NCBI RefSeq assembly: GCF_900094935.1
Contig: NZ_FMBA01000009.1
Coordinates: 1-64,000 of the forward strand
Direction: 5' to 3'
Length of the DNA: 64,000 bases
Source: Gilliamella intestini
Lineage (GTDB): Bacteria > Pseudomonadota > Gammaproteobacteria > Enterobacterales > Orbaceae
Shown here: piece after piece, positions 28,571 through 36,281 of the stretch
Layout: each line of letters starts with the position of its first letter
Position numbering within the stretch: position 1 is the stretch's first letter
Translations under genes and position numbers: made by a program
Notes under the pieces: generated by a model
Told to the model about the DNA's origin: nothing
Databases searched by the model: none
The model's input: the letters and a program-made list of their open reading frames with translations, nothing else

Positions 28571-29272
28571 ATGAACGAATTTCAAGAAAACACCATTAAA
28601 GTGCTTATAGTCGAAGACGAACCAATTTTAGCCGAATTAAATGCAGAGTTTATTCAAAAAGATACCAAAGTTAAAGTCATTGGAATAGCTTCAACACTAG
28701 AAGAAGCTAAAATAATGGTAGAAAAACTAAAACCGACCTTAATATTACTCGATAATTATTTACCTGACGGCAAAGGAATAGAATTATTTGAATACATCAT
28801 AAATAATCATCTAGATTGCTATGTTATTTTTATTACAGCCGCAAGTGATATGGATACTTGTAGTAAAGCGATTCGTTATGGTGCGTTTGATTATTTGATT
28901 AAACCCGTCTCTTATCAACGATTAAAACATTCACTTGAGCGTTTTGAACTCTTTCTATATCGACAAAGTTTACAAAAACATGTCAATCAACGAAAAATAG
29001 ACGAACTTTTCAATTTGCAAACTAAAGATTTTGTTGATATGAATCGCCACTCAAAAGGAATTGAAGAAATCACGCTACAAAAAGTCAAAGACTTATTTAT
29101 GCAAACCGATAAAGCACTCACTGTTGACGAAATAGTCGAAAAAGCCAATATTAGCAAAACGACCGCTAGGCGATATTTAGAATATTGTGTACAAATCAAA
29201 TTATTAACAGTCGAACTTAATCATGGAAAAATTGGACGACCAGAAAGGCTATATAAACGTTTAGGAAAGTAA
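28571..29272 (+). CDS. dpiA: Citrate response regulator (CitB/DpiA family)
   Basis: 233 residues. The receiver domain (about 8-125) has the acidic pocket VEDEP (Glu15, Asp16) and the phospho-acceptor Asp61 (ILLDNYLPDGKG), then the switch Thr (FITAAS) and Lys (LIKPVSY). The C-terminal part (about 160-233) is a winged helix-turn-helix, EIVEKANISKTTARRYLEYC, ending GKIGRPERLYK as in CitB/DcuR regulators. It should activate the divergent cit operon in response to citrate. AGGAAGG precedes its start. Confidence 0.92.
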   Translation: MNEFQENTIKVLIVEDEPILAELNAEFIQKDTKVKVIGIASTLEEAKIMVEKLKPTLILLDNYLPDGKGIELFEYIINNHLDCYVIFITAASDMDTCSKAIRYGAFDYLIKPVSYQRLKHSLERFELFLYRQSLQKHVNQRKIDELFNLQTKDFVDMNRHSKGIEEITLQKVKDLFMQTDKALTVDEIVEKANISKTTARRYLEYCVQIKLLTVELNHGKIGRPERLYKRLGK

Positions 29273-29436
29273 TATATTGGCTAAGGTCTTTTTTATATAG
29301 TGATTTATTTTCTATATAATTGATAATTATATAAATATGCTTATTAGTTATTTTATCTGCAAAATGTTTGATGCTAGATTGAACTAAATTATCAGATAGT
29401 TAAATTTTGCAGTACCAAATAATAAGGGGTAAGCAT

Positions 29437-30408
29437 ATGTCTTTAGTTATAGGAAAGATCGTTACTACTGAAAATAATGAGATTGACAAAAATGGAGCAT
29501 TTGTTCGCCAGACAAATCGTTTTATTACACCATTTGGCGATGAACCTGGACAACTACCGGTTGAAGCAGGCCGTTATCGCTTAATTTGGGCGGCTATTTG
29601 CCCTTGGGCGCATCGCTCAATGATTGCTATTAAATTATTGGGATTAGAAGATGTAATTAGTGTTGGAAAAGTAAGTCCGATTAGAACCCCCTATGGTTGG
29701 GAATTTTCGCTTGATGCGGGCGGTGTTGATCCTGTACTAGGTATTCGTTATCTACCTGAAATCTACGCTTTAACTGATCGTGAGTATGACGGCAGGGCGA
29801 CAGTGCCAACGGTTGTCGATGTAAAAACAGGCAAAGTCGTTAATAATGATTATTTTAAACTGACCTATTATTGGGAAACCGCATTTAAACCTTTCCATAA
29901 AAAGGGTGCACCTGACCTTTATCCAGAAAAATTACGAGCGGATATTGATGAACTAAATCATGTGATATTCCATGAAGTAAATAATGGTGTGTATAAAGCA
30001 GGTTTTGCACGTTCGCAAAAAGCTTATGAAGATGCATACAACCTTGTTTTTAATCAATTGGATAAGTTAGAACAGCGTTTGAGTCAGTCACGTTACTTAT
30101 TTGGTGATAAGATAACTGATTCTGATATTCGCCTCTATGTGACATTAGTTCGATTTGATGTTGCCTACTATTGTGCTTTTAAAACCAATCGTAATCGAAT
30201 TATCGACTACCCTAACTTGTGGGCTTATGCTCGAGACCTTTATCAAATCCCTGCTTTTGGTGAAACTACTGATTTTGAAGCAATAAAGAAAGGCTATTTT
30301 TTGGGTGATAATGCGCATAATCCTTATGATATTTTACCTTTAGGCCCAGATGTGAGTAATTGGCATACACCACATAACCGAGATAAACAGTTTAGTTCAA
30401 GTCACTAA
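29437..30408 (+). CDS. Glutathionyl-hydroquinone reductase (Xi-class glutathione transferase)
   Basis: Reduces glutathionyl-hydroquinones, like E. coli YqjG. I start at ATG 29437 (MSLVIGKIV), which AAGGGG precedes; an upstream in-frame start adds ten unsupported residues. The 323 residues carry the catalytic Cys55 in IWAAICPWAHRS, TVPTVVDVKTG, and the helical C-terminal domain with LFGDKITDSDIRLYVTLVRFD, all family hallmarks. It lies 22 bases before the ABC transporter genes, suggesting a shared transcript and perhaps a sulphur-related role. Confidence 0.9.
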   Translation: MSLVIGKIVTTENNEIDKNGAFVRQTNRFITPFGDEPGQLPVEAGRYRLIWAAICPWAHRSMIAIKLLGLEDVISVGKVSPIRTPYGWEFSLDAGGVDPVLGIRYLPEIYALTDREYDGRATVPTVVDVKTGKVVNNDYFKLTYYWETAFKPFHKKGAPDLYPEKLRADIDELNHVIFHEVNNGVYKAGFARSQKAYEDAYNLVFNQLDKLEQRLSQSRYLFGDKITDSDIRLYVTLVRFDVAYYCAFKTNRNRIIDYPNLWAYARDLYQIPAFGETTDFEAIKKGYFLGDNAHNPYDILPLGPDVSNWHTPHNRDKQFSSSH

Positions 30409-30430
30409 TTTAATTAATGGGATAATTATA

Positions 30431-31171
30431 ATGCCAAATATATTAGATATTGGATTAATCTTTACTCAAATCCCAATGTTACTTGCTTATTTGCCTGTAA
30501 CACTTTTTATTACTTTTTTCTCAATGTTACTTGGGGTAATACTCGGCCTGATTATTGCTATCATCAAAATGAATAAAATACCGATATTATCACAAATAGC
30601 AGCGGTATTTGTCTCTTTTATAAGAGGAACGCCATTATTAGTACAGCTCTATTTAAGCTTTTATGGTATTCCTATCTTATTGCGTTATATCAATTATTTT
30701 TATGATACTCACTATAATATTAATGGTATATCCCCAATGTTTTTTGTGTTAATTGCCTTTTCGTTAAACGAGGCAGCTTATAATTCAGAAACAATCCGCG
30801 CAGCATTACAGTCTGTGAATAAAGGTCAGATTGAAGCTGCGCAATCATTGGGCATGACCTATAGCCAATTGTTACGAAGGATTGTGATCCCTGAAGCCTT
30901 TATTGTGGCATTACCTAATTTAGCGAATGCGCTGATTGGTTTACTAAAAGGCACATCATTAGCATTTGTTTGTTCGGTGACTGAAATGACTGGTAGAGGG
31001 AAAACTTTAGCAGGGCATAGTTACCGCTATTTTGAAGTTTATATCTCATTGGCTTTAATTTATTGGGCATTAACCATCATTATTGAGCTAATCATAAAAC
31101 ATTTAGAAAAGCGTTTAACCATTTCTGAAAGTGTTGACACTCCAAGTTATCGCCGAGGAAAATTATTATGA
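30431..31171 (+). CDS. Polar amino-acid ABC transporter permease (HisM/TcyL-like)
   Basis: 246 residues with about five membrane helices. The motif EAAQSLGMTYSQLLRRIVIPEA is the EAA loop that contacts the ATPase; FIRGTPLLVQLYLSFYG and NEAAYNSETIRAALQSV are typical of the HisM family, and particularly of cystine permeases. Its stop overlaps the ATPase start by four bases. Substrate is not shown; cystine or a related polar amino acid is likely. Confidence 0.88.
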   Translation: MPNILDIGLIFTQIPMLLAYLPVTLFITFFSMLLGVILGLIIAIIKMNKIPILSQIAAVFVSFIRGTPLLVQLYLSFYGIPILLRYINYFYDTHYNINGISPMFFVLIAFSLNEAAYNSETIRAALQSVNKGQIEAAQSLGMTYSQLLRRIVIPEAFIVALPNLANALIGLLKGTSLAFVCSVTEMTGRGKTLAGHSYRYFEVYISLALIYWALTIIIELIIKHLEKRLTISESVDTPSYRRGKLL

Positions 31172-31920
31172 TTAATGTTCAAAATTTAACATTATCTTTT
31201 CATCATAATCTTATATTGAATCAACTTAACTTTCACATTCGCCCCCATGAAATTGTTGCGATTATTGGAGCATCGGGAGCGGGTAAATCGACACTTTTAC
31301 GTTGTCTAAATTTATTAGAAAAACCACAGCAAGGAAAGATCCGTATTGATAATTTTGAATTTGATGTCAGCTGTAGAAAACGGCATAAAGTAGTAGCGTT
31401 TCGCCAGCAAACAGCAATGGTGTTTCAACAATTCAATTTATTTCAACAAAAAAATGCTTTAGAAAATGTCATGGAAGGACTAATGATTGTAAAAAAATAC
31501 TCAAAGGATAAGGCAAAACAGATAGCATATGAAAAACTAGTTCAGGTCGGTCTTGCTGAGCGAATTTATCATTATCCAAAACAGTTATCAGGAGGACAAC
31601 AGCAACGGGTCGCAATTGCTAGAGCATTAGCTATGGAGCCGAAAGTTTTGTTGCTTGATGAACCAACCTCGGCACTTGATCCTGAGCTAGTGGGAGAAGT
31701 GTTAGCAACAATAAAAATAGCAGCTAAGTTAGGTATCACTATGATTTTAGTTTCTCATGAAATGAGTTTTGTTCATGACATTGCAACTCGGGTGCTATTT
31801 TTAGATAAAGGAAAAATCATTGAAGATGATTCACCGCAGCAAGTGTTTTCAAATCCAACTCAGCAAAGAACTAAAGATTTTTTAGCCAGATATTATTCGG
31901 CAGTTGATTATGAAATTTAA
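31168..31920 (+). CDS. Polar amino-acid ABC transporter ATP-binding protein (GlnQ/TcyN-like)
   Basis: 250 residues. Walker A GASGAGKST (near 35-43), Q-loop MVFQQFNLF, signature LSGGQQQRVAIARAL, Walker B VLLLDEPTSALDPE and the switch His in ILVSHEM are all intact. The length and spacing fit the amino-acid importer class. It is translationally coupled to the permease. Confidence 0.92.
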   Translation: MINVQNLTLSFHHNLILNQLNFHIRPHEIVAIIGASGAGKSTLLRCLNLLEKPQQGKIRIDNFEFDVSCRKRHKVVAFRQQTAMVFQQFNLFQQKNALENVMEGLMIVKKYSKDKAKQIAYEKLVQVGLAERIYHYPKQLSGGQQQRVAIARALAMEPKVLLLDEPTSALDPELVGEVLATIKIAAKLGITMILVSHEMSFVHDIATRVLFLDKGKIIEDDSPQQVFSNPTQQRTKDFLARYYSAVDYEI

Positions 31921-31934
31921 TAAATGGAGTATGA

Positions 31935-32360
31935 ATGAATATTATTATTCAACAAAATTGTGATGGTATTAATTGGCAAGACGTCGCAGATTTACTTGCT
32001 TTTTATGGACTTAGTTCATTGGATGCTAAAATGCAAGAACTAGTGTTTCGTAATAGCTATGCCGTTGTATTTTTACTGGACCAAGAACGCATTGTTGGTG
32101 TTGGGCGTGCATTATCTGATGGTGTTTGTCAGGCGGCTATATATAACATTGCATTGGCAAAACATCTACATGGGCAACAGTATGGAAGGCTGATAGTTGA
32201 TAAGCTTGTTGAGCAGGTAACACAGTGCAATATTATTCTTTACACCCACCCACAAACCGTCGAGTTTTATAAAAATTTAGGCTTTGAAGTAATGAAAACG
32301 GGCATGGTTCGTTATCAATCCGATCATCTAACTGAAATGAGAAACATGGGTTTTATTTAA
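31935..32360 (+). CDS. GNAT family N-acetyltransferase
   Basis: 141 residues with a compact GNAT fold. VVFLLDQERIVGVGRALSDG is the strand pair, IALAKHLHGQQYGRLIVDKLV holds a degenerate acetyl-CoA loop (H-x-Q-x-Y-G-R in place of Q-x-x-G-x-G/A), and FYKNLGFEVMKTGM is the C-terminal strand. It lies inside the ABC transporter operon, 14 bases after the ATPase gene. Acetyltransferases next to cystine transporters acetylate S-substituted cysteines in Bacillus (the ytm locus); the same role here is an inference. Confidence 0.82.
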   Translation: MNIIIQQNCDGINWQDVADLLAFYGLSSLDAKMQELVFRNSYAVVFLLDQERIVGVGRALSDGVCQAAIYNIALAKHLHGQQYGRLIVDKLVEQVTQCNIILYTHPQTVEFYKNLGFEVMKTGMVRYQSDHLTEMRNMGFI

Positions 32361-32429
32361 AATGTAGATAAAAACAGTTCAATCAATCCGTTGGCAAGAT
32401 TAAGTCAAATTTAAGGAGAAAATAGTGTT

Positions 32430-33251
32430 ATGAATTACAAAAAGTGGTTAAATATTTTATTAGTAGGAACTTTATTTTTAACTGGCTGTGATAATCAAAA
32501 TAAAGATACGCAAGCAAAAGGTAAAGAAAAAATTATTATTGCAACATCTGGGGCCCCAAGTCCTTTCACCACGGTAGATAAGAAAGGTGAGCTAATGGGG
32601 TATGATATTGATGTGGTAAAAGCAATATTTGCAAATCTACCTCAATATGAGATTAGCTTTGAAATTACTGAATTTCCATCAGTTTTAGCGGGGCTCGATT
32701 CGCAGCGTTATCAGGTAGGGGCTAATAATTTTGCCATGAATGAAAAACGGAAAGAAAAGTATTTCTATTCTGATCCTATTTTTAAAAATCAATATGCTAT
32801 TGCAGTTGCAACAAAAAATAACAATATTAAACAGTTTACCGATCTTAATGGCAAATCAACCGAAGTGACGCCGGGACTGAATTATGCTACCGCATTAGAG
32901 TTATATAATGAACAACATCCAAATAATCCTGTTAAAATTGTTTATAGTGAAGCTGATTTATTGCCTGTACTTCAGCATGTTGAAACTGGACAATATGATT
33001 TTCAATTAATCGATAAAGTGATGCTATCGCAATTGATTACTGAATATAATCTTAATCTAAAAATAATAGAATTAAACCAAGATGATACTGATCGTATTGG
33101 TTCGCCATACAGTTATTTATTGATCAGTAAAGATGCTAAAGGTGAACAGTTAATTAAAGATATTAACCAAGGGATACAACAAATTATCAATAATGGCAAG
33201 TTGTCGAAAATTAGTGAACATTATTTTGGTACAGATTATTCACCTAAATAA
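32430..33251 (+). CDS. Amino-acid ABC transporter substrate-binding lipoprotein
   Basis: 273 residues. Lipobox LTGC (Cys20) after a hydrophobic signal, so the protein is lipid-anchored. It then has the SBP_bac_3 fold: GELMGYDIDVVKAI, LAGLDSQRYQVGANNFAMNEKRKEKYFYS, which is characteristic of cystine-binding proteins of the FliY/TcyA/TcyJ kind, and NGKLSKISEHYFG at the end. It follows the acetyltransferase by 69 bases and completes the transporter (no second permease is seen; the permease would form a homodimer). Confidence 0.88.
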   Translation: MNYKKWLNILLVGTLFLTGCDNQNKDTQAKGKEKIIIATSGAPSPFTTVDKKGELMGYDIDVVKAIFANLPQYEISFEITEFPSVLAGLDSQRYQVGANNFAMNEKRKEKYFYSDPIFKNQYAIAVATKNNNIKQFTDLNGKSTEVTPGLNYATALELYNEQHPNNPVKIVYSEADLLPVLQHVETGQYDFQLIDKVMLSQLITEYNLNLKIIELNQDDTDRIGSPYSYLLISKDAKGEQLIKDINQGIQQIINNGKLSKISEHYFGTDYSPK

Positions 33252-33288
33252 TCAATTTTCTACTCTTTTAAATTGATAATCAATTTTT

Positions 33289-33690
33289 TTATGCTAATGG
33301 CAGATAAACATCGGTTATCATGCCTTGTGATCGAATATTAGGAATTACATTTACATAATGGAAAATTAGCGGAAAGTAACCATTTACTTCCTATCTTGTG
33401 TAGACGTATTGTGAATAAGTAAATAATAGCTTGATTATTTTTTCTTGAGCAGGCGTCCTTAGCATTAGCTCAGTGTAGTGGTAGTATGGTCTTATTGATA
33501 ACATCATAAGGATTTTCCGCAATTGGTCTATCAATTGATATGACAAAATCAATATACTGTTTATCTTACAACGAAGTGGTATTAGGATTGGGATAGTAAA
33601 TGCGATAACTTTGGTATTTATAGCAATCTAACATATTGTTATCTTGTTGCTGTTTAACCAGTTTATTGACCGTTTTATATTATAATAAAG
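33289..33690 (-). pseudogene. Broken AraC-family regulator, GyrI-like effector domain
   Basis: Minus-strand pieces in order: LDCYKYQSYRIYYPNPNTT, a stop, DKQYIDFVISIDRPIAENPYDV, INKTILPLH, a stop, ANAKDACSRKNNQAIIYLF, then after a frameshift LIFHYVNVIPNIRSQGM and TDVYLPLA with a TAA at 33289. This is the layout of the GyrI-like domain of AraC-type regulators, whose usual end is hYxNxxP...TDIYLPL. At least two stops and one frameshift break it, and the DNA-binding domain is not visible. Confidence 0.65.
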
Positions 33691-33703
33691 GTGAACTATA
33701 ATG

Positions 33704-33892
33704 TTAATAATGACTAATTGTGTCATGGAAAATTGTACAATTTTTACCTTCATAAGTTACTCCCAAGAATTCAGCTTTATTGAATATTATTATCTTTTCA
33801 TTAAGTAGAAAATCATTTGAATCAATGGAATTCAAATCGTAATAGAGATTAGTGCAAAAGTAATATTTACCATCGATTATTGGTTTAATTTC
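33704..33892 (-). pseudogene. Unidentified gene remnant without a start
   Basis: A 62-codon open frame on the minus strand reads EIKPIIDGKYYFCTNLYY, then DLNSIDSNDFLLNEK and FLGVTYEGKNCTIFHD before TAA at 33704. The amino-acid balance (charged, aromatic and few rare residues) looks like real protein, but no ATG or ribosome binding site starts it. I do not recognise a family. It lies between the AraC remnant and the RNA-repair promoter. Confidence 0.35.
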
Positions 33893-33915
33893 TTAATTAA
33901 TTATTACAATTAAAC

Positions 33916-33944
33916 TTGACAAATAATTAACAGCCGTTAATAAT
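33916..33944 (+). promoter_or_regulatory. Strong sigma-70 promoter of the RNA-repair operon
   Basis: A perfect TTGACA (33916-33921), a 17-base spacer and AATAAT (33939-33944). Transcription would begin near 33951, leaving a leader of about 190 bases before the ligase. No sigma-54 element is seen, unlike rtcBA. Confidence 0.7.
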
Positions 33945-33990
33945 GGCGCCGTTTTTTAACCTTAAACTTTAATTTTAATGAGGTGGCAAA

Positions 33991-34017
33991 ATGCCTTTAG
34001 TTAACACTTTATCTTAA
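33991..34017 (+). CDS. Candidate leader peptide MPLVNTLS
   Basis: An eight-codon reading frame (ATG at 33991, TAA at 34015-34017) has a strong ribosome binding site, GAGGTGG, a few bases upstream. Its position between the promoter and a structured segment suggests a leader peptide that could couple translation to folding of the downstream RNA. There is no run of one amino acid, so classical amino-acid attenuation is not indicated. Confidence 0.35.
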   Translation: MPLVNTLS

Positions 34018-34018
34018 T

Positions 34019-34110
34019 GCCGACATGGTACCTTCTATCATATTGTCTTTTGCTTAGTATTATCTAAGCCCCTTCGTCACAATTCAATCTATAGATTTTT
34101 GCCTTGTCGG
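34019..34110 (+). ncRNA. Structured 5' leader RNA of the RNA-repair operon
   Basis: CCGACA (34020-34025) can pair with TGTCGG (34105-34110), closing a domain that contains a perfect hairpin, GCTTAG (34052-34057) with CTAAGC (34064-34069), and a self-complementary AATCTATAGATT. TTTTCCCTTATTTTTTT follows, so the outer stem could act as an attenuator. This is a reading by eye; no known riboswitch family is recognised. Confidence 0.35.
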
Positions 34111-34139
34111 TTTTCCCTTATTTTTTTGGAGAAAACATC

Positions 34140-35003
34140 ATGACAATGGAATCTTATATTCAAAATTTAGAATTAATTAAATATCCACGAACACCGCACC
34201 TAGAAAGCTCACGCCTACAGTTTGGTGATAGTGAACATGGGCAACGTCCTTATAGCCTACTTGCAGGTAAATATATTGTTGTTGAAGAAAAGCTGGATGG
34301 CGCAAATTGTGCAATTAGTTTTTCTGCTTATGGTGAATTATTATTACAATCACGAGGGCACTATTTATTGGGTGGTGCAAGAAAACGACAATTCAACCTA
34401 CTAAAACACTGGGCAGTGGTACATGAACGTTGGTTACTTGAGCGTTTAGAAGATCGTTATATTTTGTATGGCGAATGGTTACATAAAAAGCACGCTATCT
34501 TTTATGATGCTTTACCGCACTATTTTTGTGAATTTGATATTTGGGATAGGCAACAAAACTGTTTTTTATCGACTTTAAAGCGACATAAGTTATTGGCTGG
34601 TGGTCCTATTTTATCGGTACCTGTGCTATTTGCAGGGATTGCACCTTCTAAATTGAGCGATTTATTGGCATTAGTCAAGCCATCTTTAGCTAAAACAGCC
34701 AATTGGCGTACTTGCTTTGAACAAATGGTGATGCGTGAAAAGCTTGACTTAAGCAAAGCTTGGCAACAATGCGATAACTCTGACTTGATGGAAGGGTTAT
34801 ATCTTAAAATCGAATCGGAAGAACAAACCATTGATCGATTAAAATGGGTTAGGCAGGATTTTGTTCAGGCGATTTTAGATGCAGGGCAACACCATAGTGA
34901 ACAGCCTTTTATTCCAAACCAATTGGCTCAACATGTTGAGTTATATACACCTCAATTAACAGTGAATTGGAATAATGGATGCCTAAACGGAGGTAAATTA
35001 TGA
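34140..35003 (+). CDS. ATP-dependent RNA ligase family protein
   Basis: A nucleotidyltransferase-type RNA ligase of 287 residues that should seal 5'-phosphate and 3'-OH ends. I start at ATG 34140 (MTMESYIQN), 13 bases after GGAG; a TTG-led extension to 34104 is not supported. Motif I EEKLDGANCAI carries the AMP-accepting Lys51, then the conserved SRGHYL (near 71), motif III LYGEWL (109-114), motif IV LMEGLYLKIE (216-225) and motif V RLKWVR (233-238). All ligation motifs are present. Its stop overlaps the next start by four bases, so the two genes are coupled. Confidence 0.88.
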   Translation: MTMESYIQNLELIKYPRTPHLESSRLQFGDSEHGQRPYSLLAGKYIVVEEKLDGANCAISFSAYGELLLQSRGHYLLGGARKRQFNLLKHWAVVHERWLLERLEDRYILYGEWLHKKHAIFYDALPHYFCEFDIWDRQQNCFLSTLKRHKLLAGGPILSVPVLFAGIAPSKLSDLLALVKPSLAKTANWRTCFEQMVMREKLDLSKAWQQCDNSDLMEGLYLKIESEEQTIDRLKWVRQDFVQAILDAGQHHSEQPFIPNQLAQHVELYTPQLTVNWNNGCLNGGKL

Positions 35004-36142
35004 ATTACCAAGCACTAAAACAACAAATAGCAAGTACGTTGGCAACAGATGATTTTAGCCCATGGTTAACCTGTATTCCTGAATTGAATAGTTTGATAAT
35101 AACGCCACAAGATCCCTCGCATCATGGAGAGGGGAACGTTTGGGTTCATACGCAAATGGTTGTGCGTGCATTATTAACGCAAGAAGAGTTTACCAACGCA
35201 ACAGAAGATGAGCAGTTTGTATTATTTATGACTGCTTTATTACATGATATCGCTAAGCCAGAAACCACCGTCATAGATGAGTTGACAGGTAAAATTACAC
35301 AACCAAGGCATTCCAAAAAAGGCGAGATCCGTAGTCGTATATTATTATGGCGAATGGGGGTGCCATTTGATTTGCGGGAACAAATCTGCCGAATCATTAG
35401 TGTACATCAAGTGCCTTTTTTTGCTTTAAGTGATAGCGTAAGAAATAAATCACCCGAATATTTAATTCACCGTTTATCGTGGCAATTGCCTATTTGGATG
35501 TTGTGTTTACAAGCTAAAGCAGATATGGAAGGTCGTATTTGTGCTGATAAAAAAAGATCGCTTGATGAAGTTGAATTATTTAAACAGTTGGCCTTTGAAG
35601 AAGGATGTTTATATCACCCTCGCCAATTTGTTGATGATTATACTCGCATTCAATATTTTCGAGGCAGTAATGTATTACCTGATTATGCATTATATCCTCA
35701 AGAAGGATCTATGGTGATTATGCTAGCTGGTTTACCTGCATCGGGTAAAAATAGTTGGGTGAGTAAACATTATCCAACATGGGATGTTGCTTCTTATGAT
35801 GATGCTAGATCTGAGCTAAAACTAAAGCACGGTGAAAACGAAGGGCTGGTTATTCAGTTTGTGTTAGCAAAGGTTAAACAGTGGTTAAGAACAAAACAAC
35901 CTTTTATTTGGAATGCGACCCACTTATCGCAAGAGATGCGTCAAAAAGCACTCGATTTGCTTTATGCTTATCATGCGAATGTGGAAATTGTCTATCTTGA
36001 ACAACCAGAAAAAGAGTTATATCGCCGTAATTCAGCACGAGATACTACGCTGCCAAATAAAGCAATTCAGCGGTTATTAAATAAATGGGAAGTTCCTCTA
36101 CCGACTGAAGCACATAAGGTGAGCTATTTTATTAATCAATAA
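35000..36142 (+). CDS. HD-Pnk: HD phosphoesterase and polynucleotide 5'-kinase, RNA end-healing
   Basis: 380 residues with two domains. The N-terminal HD domain (about 40-200) has His41/His42, His50 (WVHTQM), His82-Asp83 (LLHDIAKPE) and later SVHQVP, as expected for metal-dependent 2',3'-phosphoesterase activity. The C-terminal kinase domain (about 236-380) has the P-loop GLPASGKN (244-251), SYDDARSE, and an Arg-rich lid (LYRRNSARD). The same architecture in characterised HD-Pnk (Runella) heals broken ends to 5'-phosphate and 3'-OH, the substrates of the ligase encoded just upstream. Confidence 0.88.
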   Translation: MNYQALKQQIASTLATDDFSPWLTCIPELNSLIITPQDPSHHGEGNVWVHTQMVVRALLTQEEFTNATEDEQFVLFMTALLHDIAKPETTVIDELTGKITQPRHSKKGEIRSRILLWRMGVPFDLREQICRIISVHQVPFFALSDSVRNKSPEYLIHRLSWQLPIWMLCLQAKADMEGRICADKKRSLDEVELFKQLAFEEGCLYHPRQFVDDYTRIQYFRGSNVLPDYALYPQEGSMVIMLAGLPASGKNSWVSKHYPTWDVASYDDARSELKLKHGENEGLVIQFVLAKVKQWLRTKQPFIWNATHLSQEMRQKALDLLYAYHANVEIVYLEQPEKELYRRNSARDTTLPNKAIQRLLNKWEVPLPTEAHKVSYFINQ

Positions 36143-36162
36143 TTATTACTCATCTTTGGTTA

Positions 36163-36199
36163 TATTAATTGGGGCCGATATTAAAGCCCCAAAATTAAT
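36163..36199. terminator. Bidirectional terminator between HD-Pnk and citG
   Basis: TTGGGGC (36169-36175) pairs with GCCCCAA (36186-36192), with AT-rich arms (ATTAA/TTAAT) outside. It lies in the 139-base gap between convergent genes. Confidence 0.6.
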
Positions 36200-36281
36200 T
36201 GGAGAATAGTGTTAAATATTAAATTCTGTTATTTTTAATTACTTTTTATATCAATAAATCTTATCTTTTTATTGCCTTGTT

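Larger units (their letters stand above)
33252..34139. other. Region of decayed genes and the RNA-repair operon leader
   Basis: Nearly 900 bases without an intact gene. From left to right: a weak AT-rich terminator-like stem just after the binding-protein gene (ATCAATTT with AAATTGAT, then TTTTTTT), the AraC/GyrI pseudogene, an unidentified broken gene, and the promoter and leader of the RNA-repair operon. Confidence 0.7.

Noticed and set aside
33460-33530. tRNA-like string (TTAGCTCAGTGTAGTGGTAG)
   Set aside because: It resembles a D-arm, but no acceptor stem, anticodon loop or GTTCGA T-loop can be placed around it. The region is explained by the decayed AraC/GyrI reading frame on the other strand.
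33916-34140. Known metal or Mg2+/Mn2+ riboswitch in the RNA-repair leader
   Set aside because: I looked for yybP-ykoY and M-box type segments, and the conserved core bases are not present.
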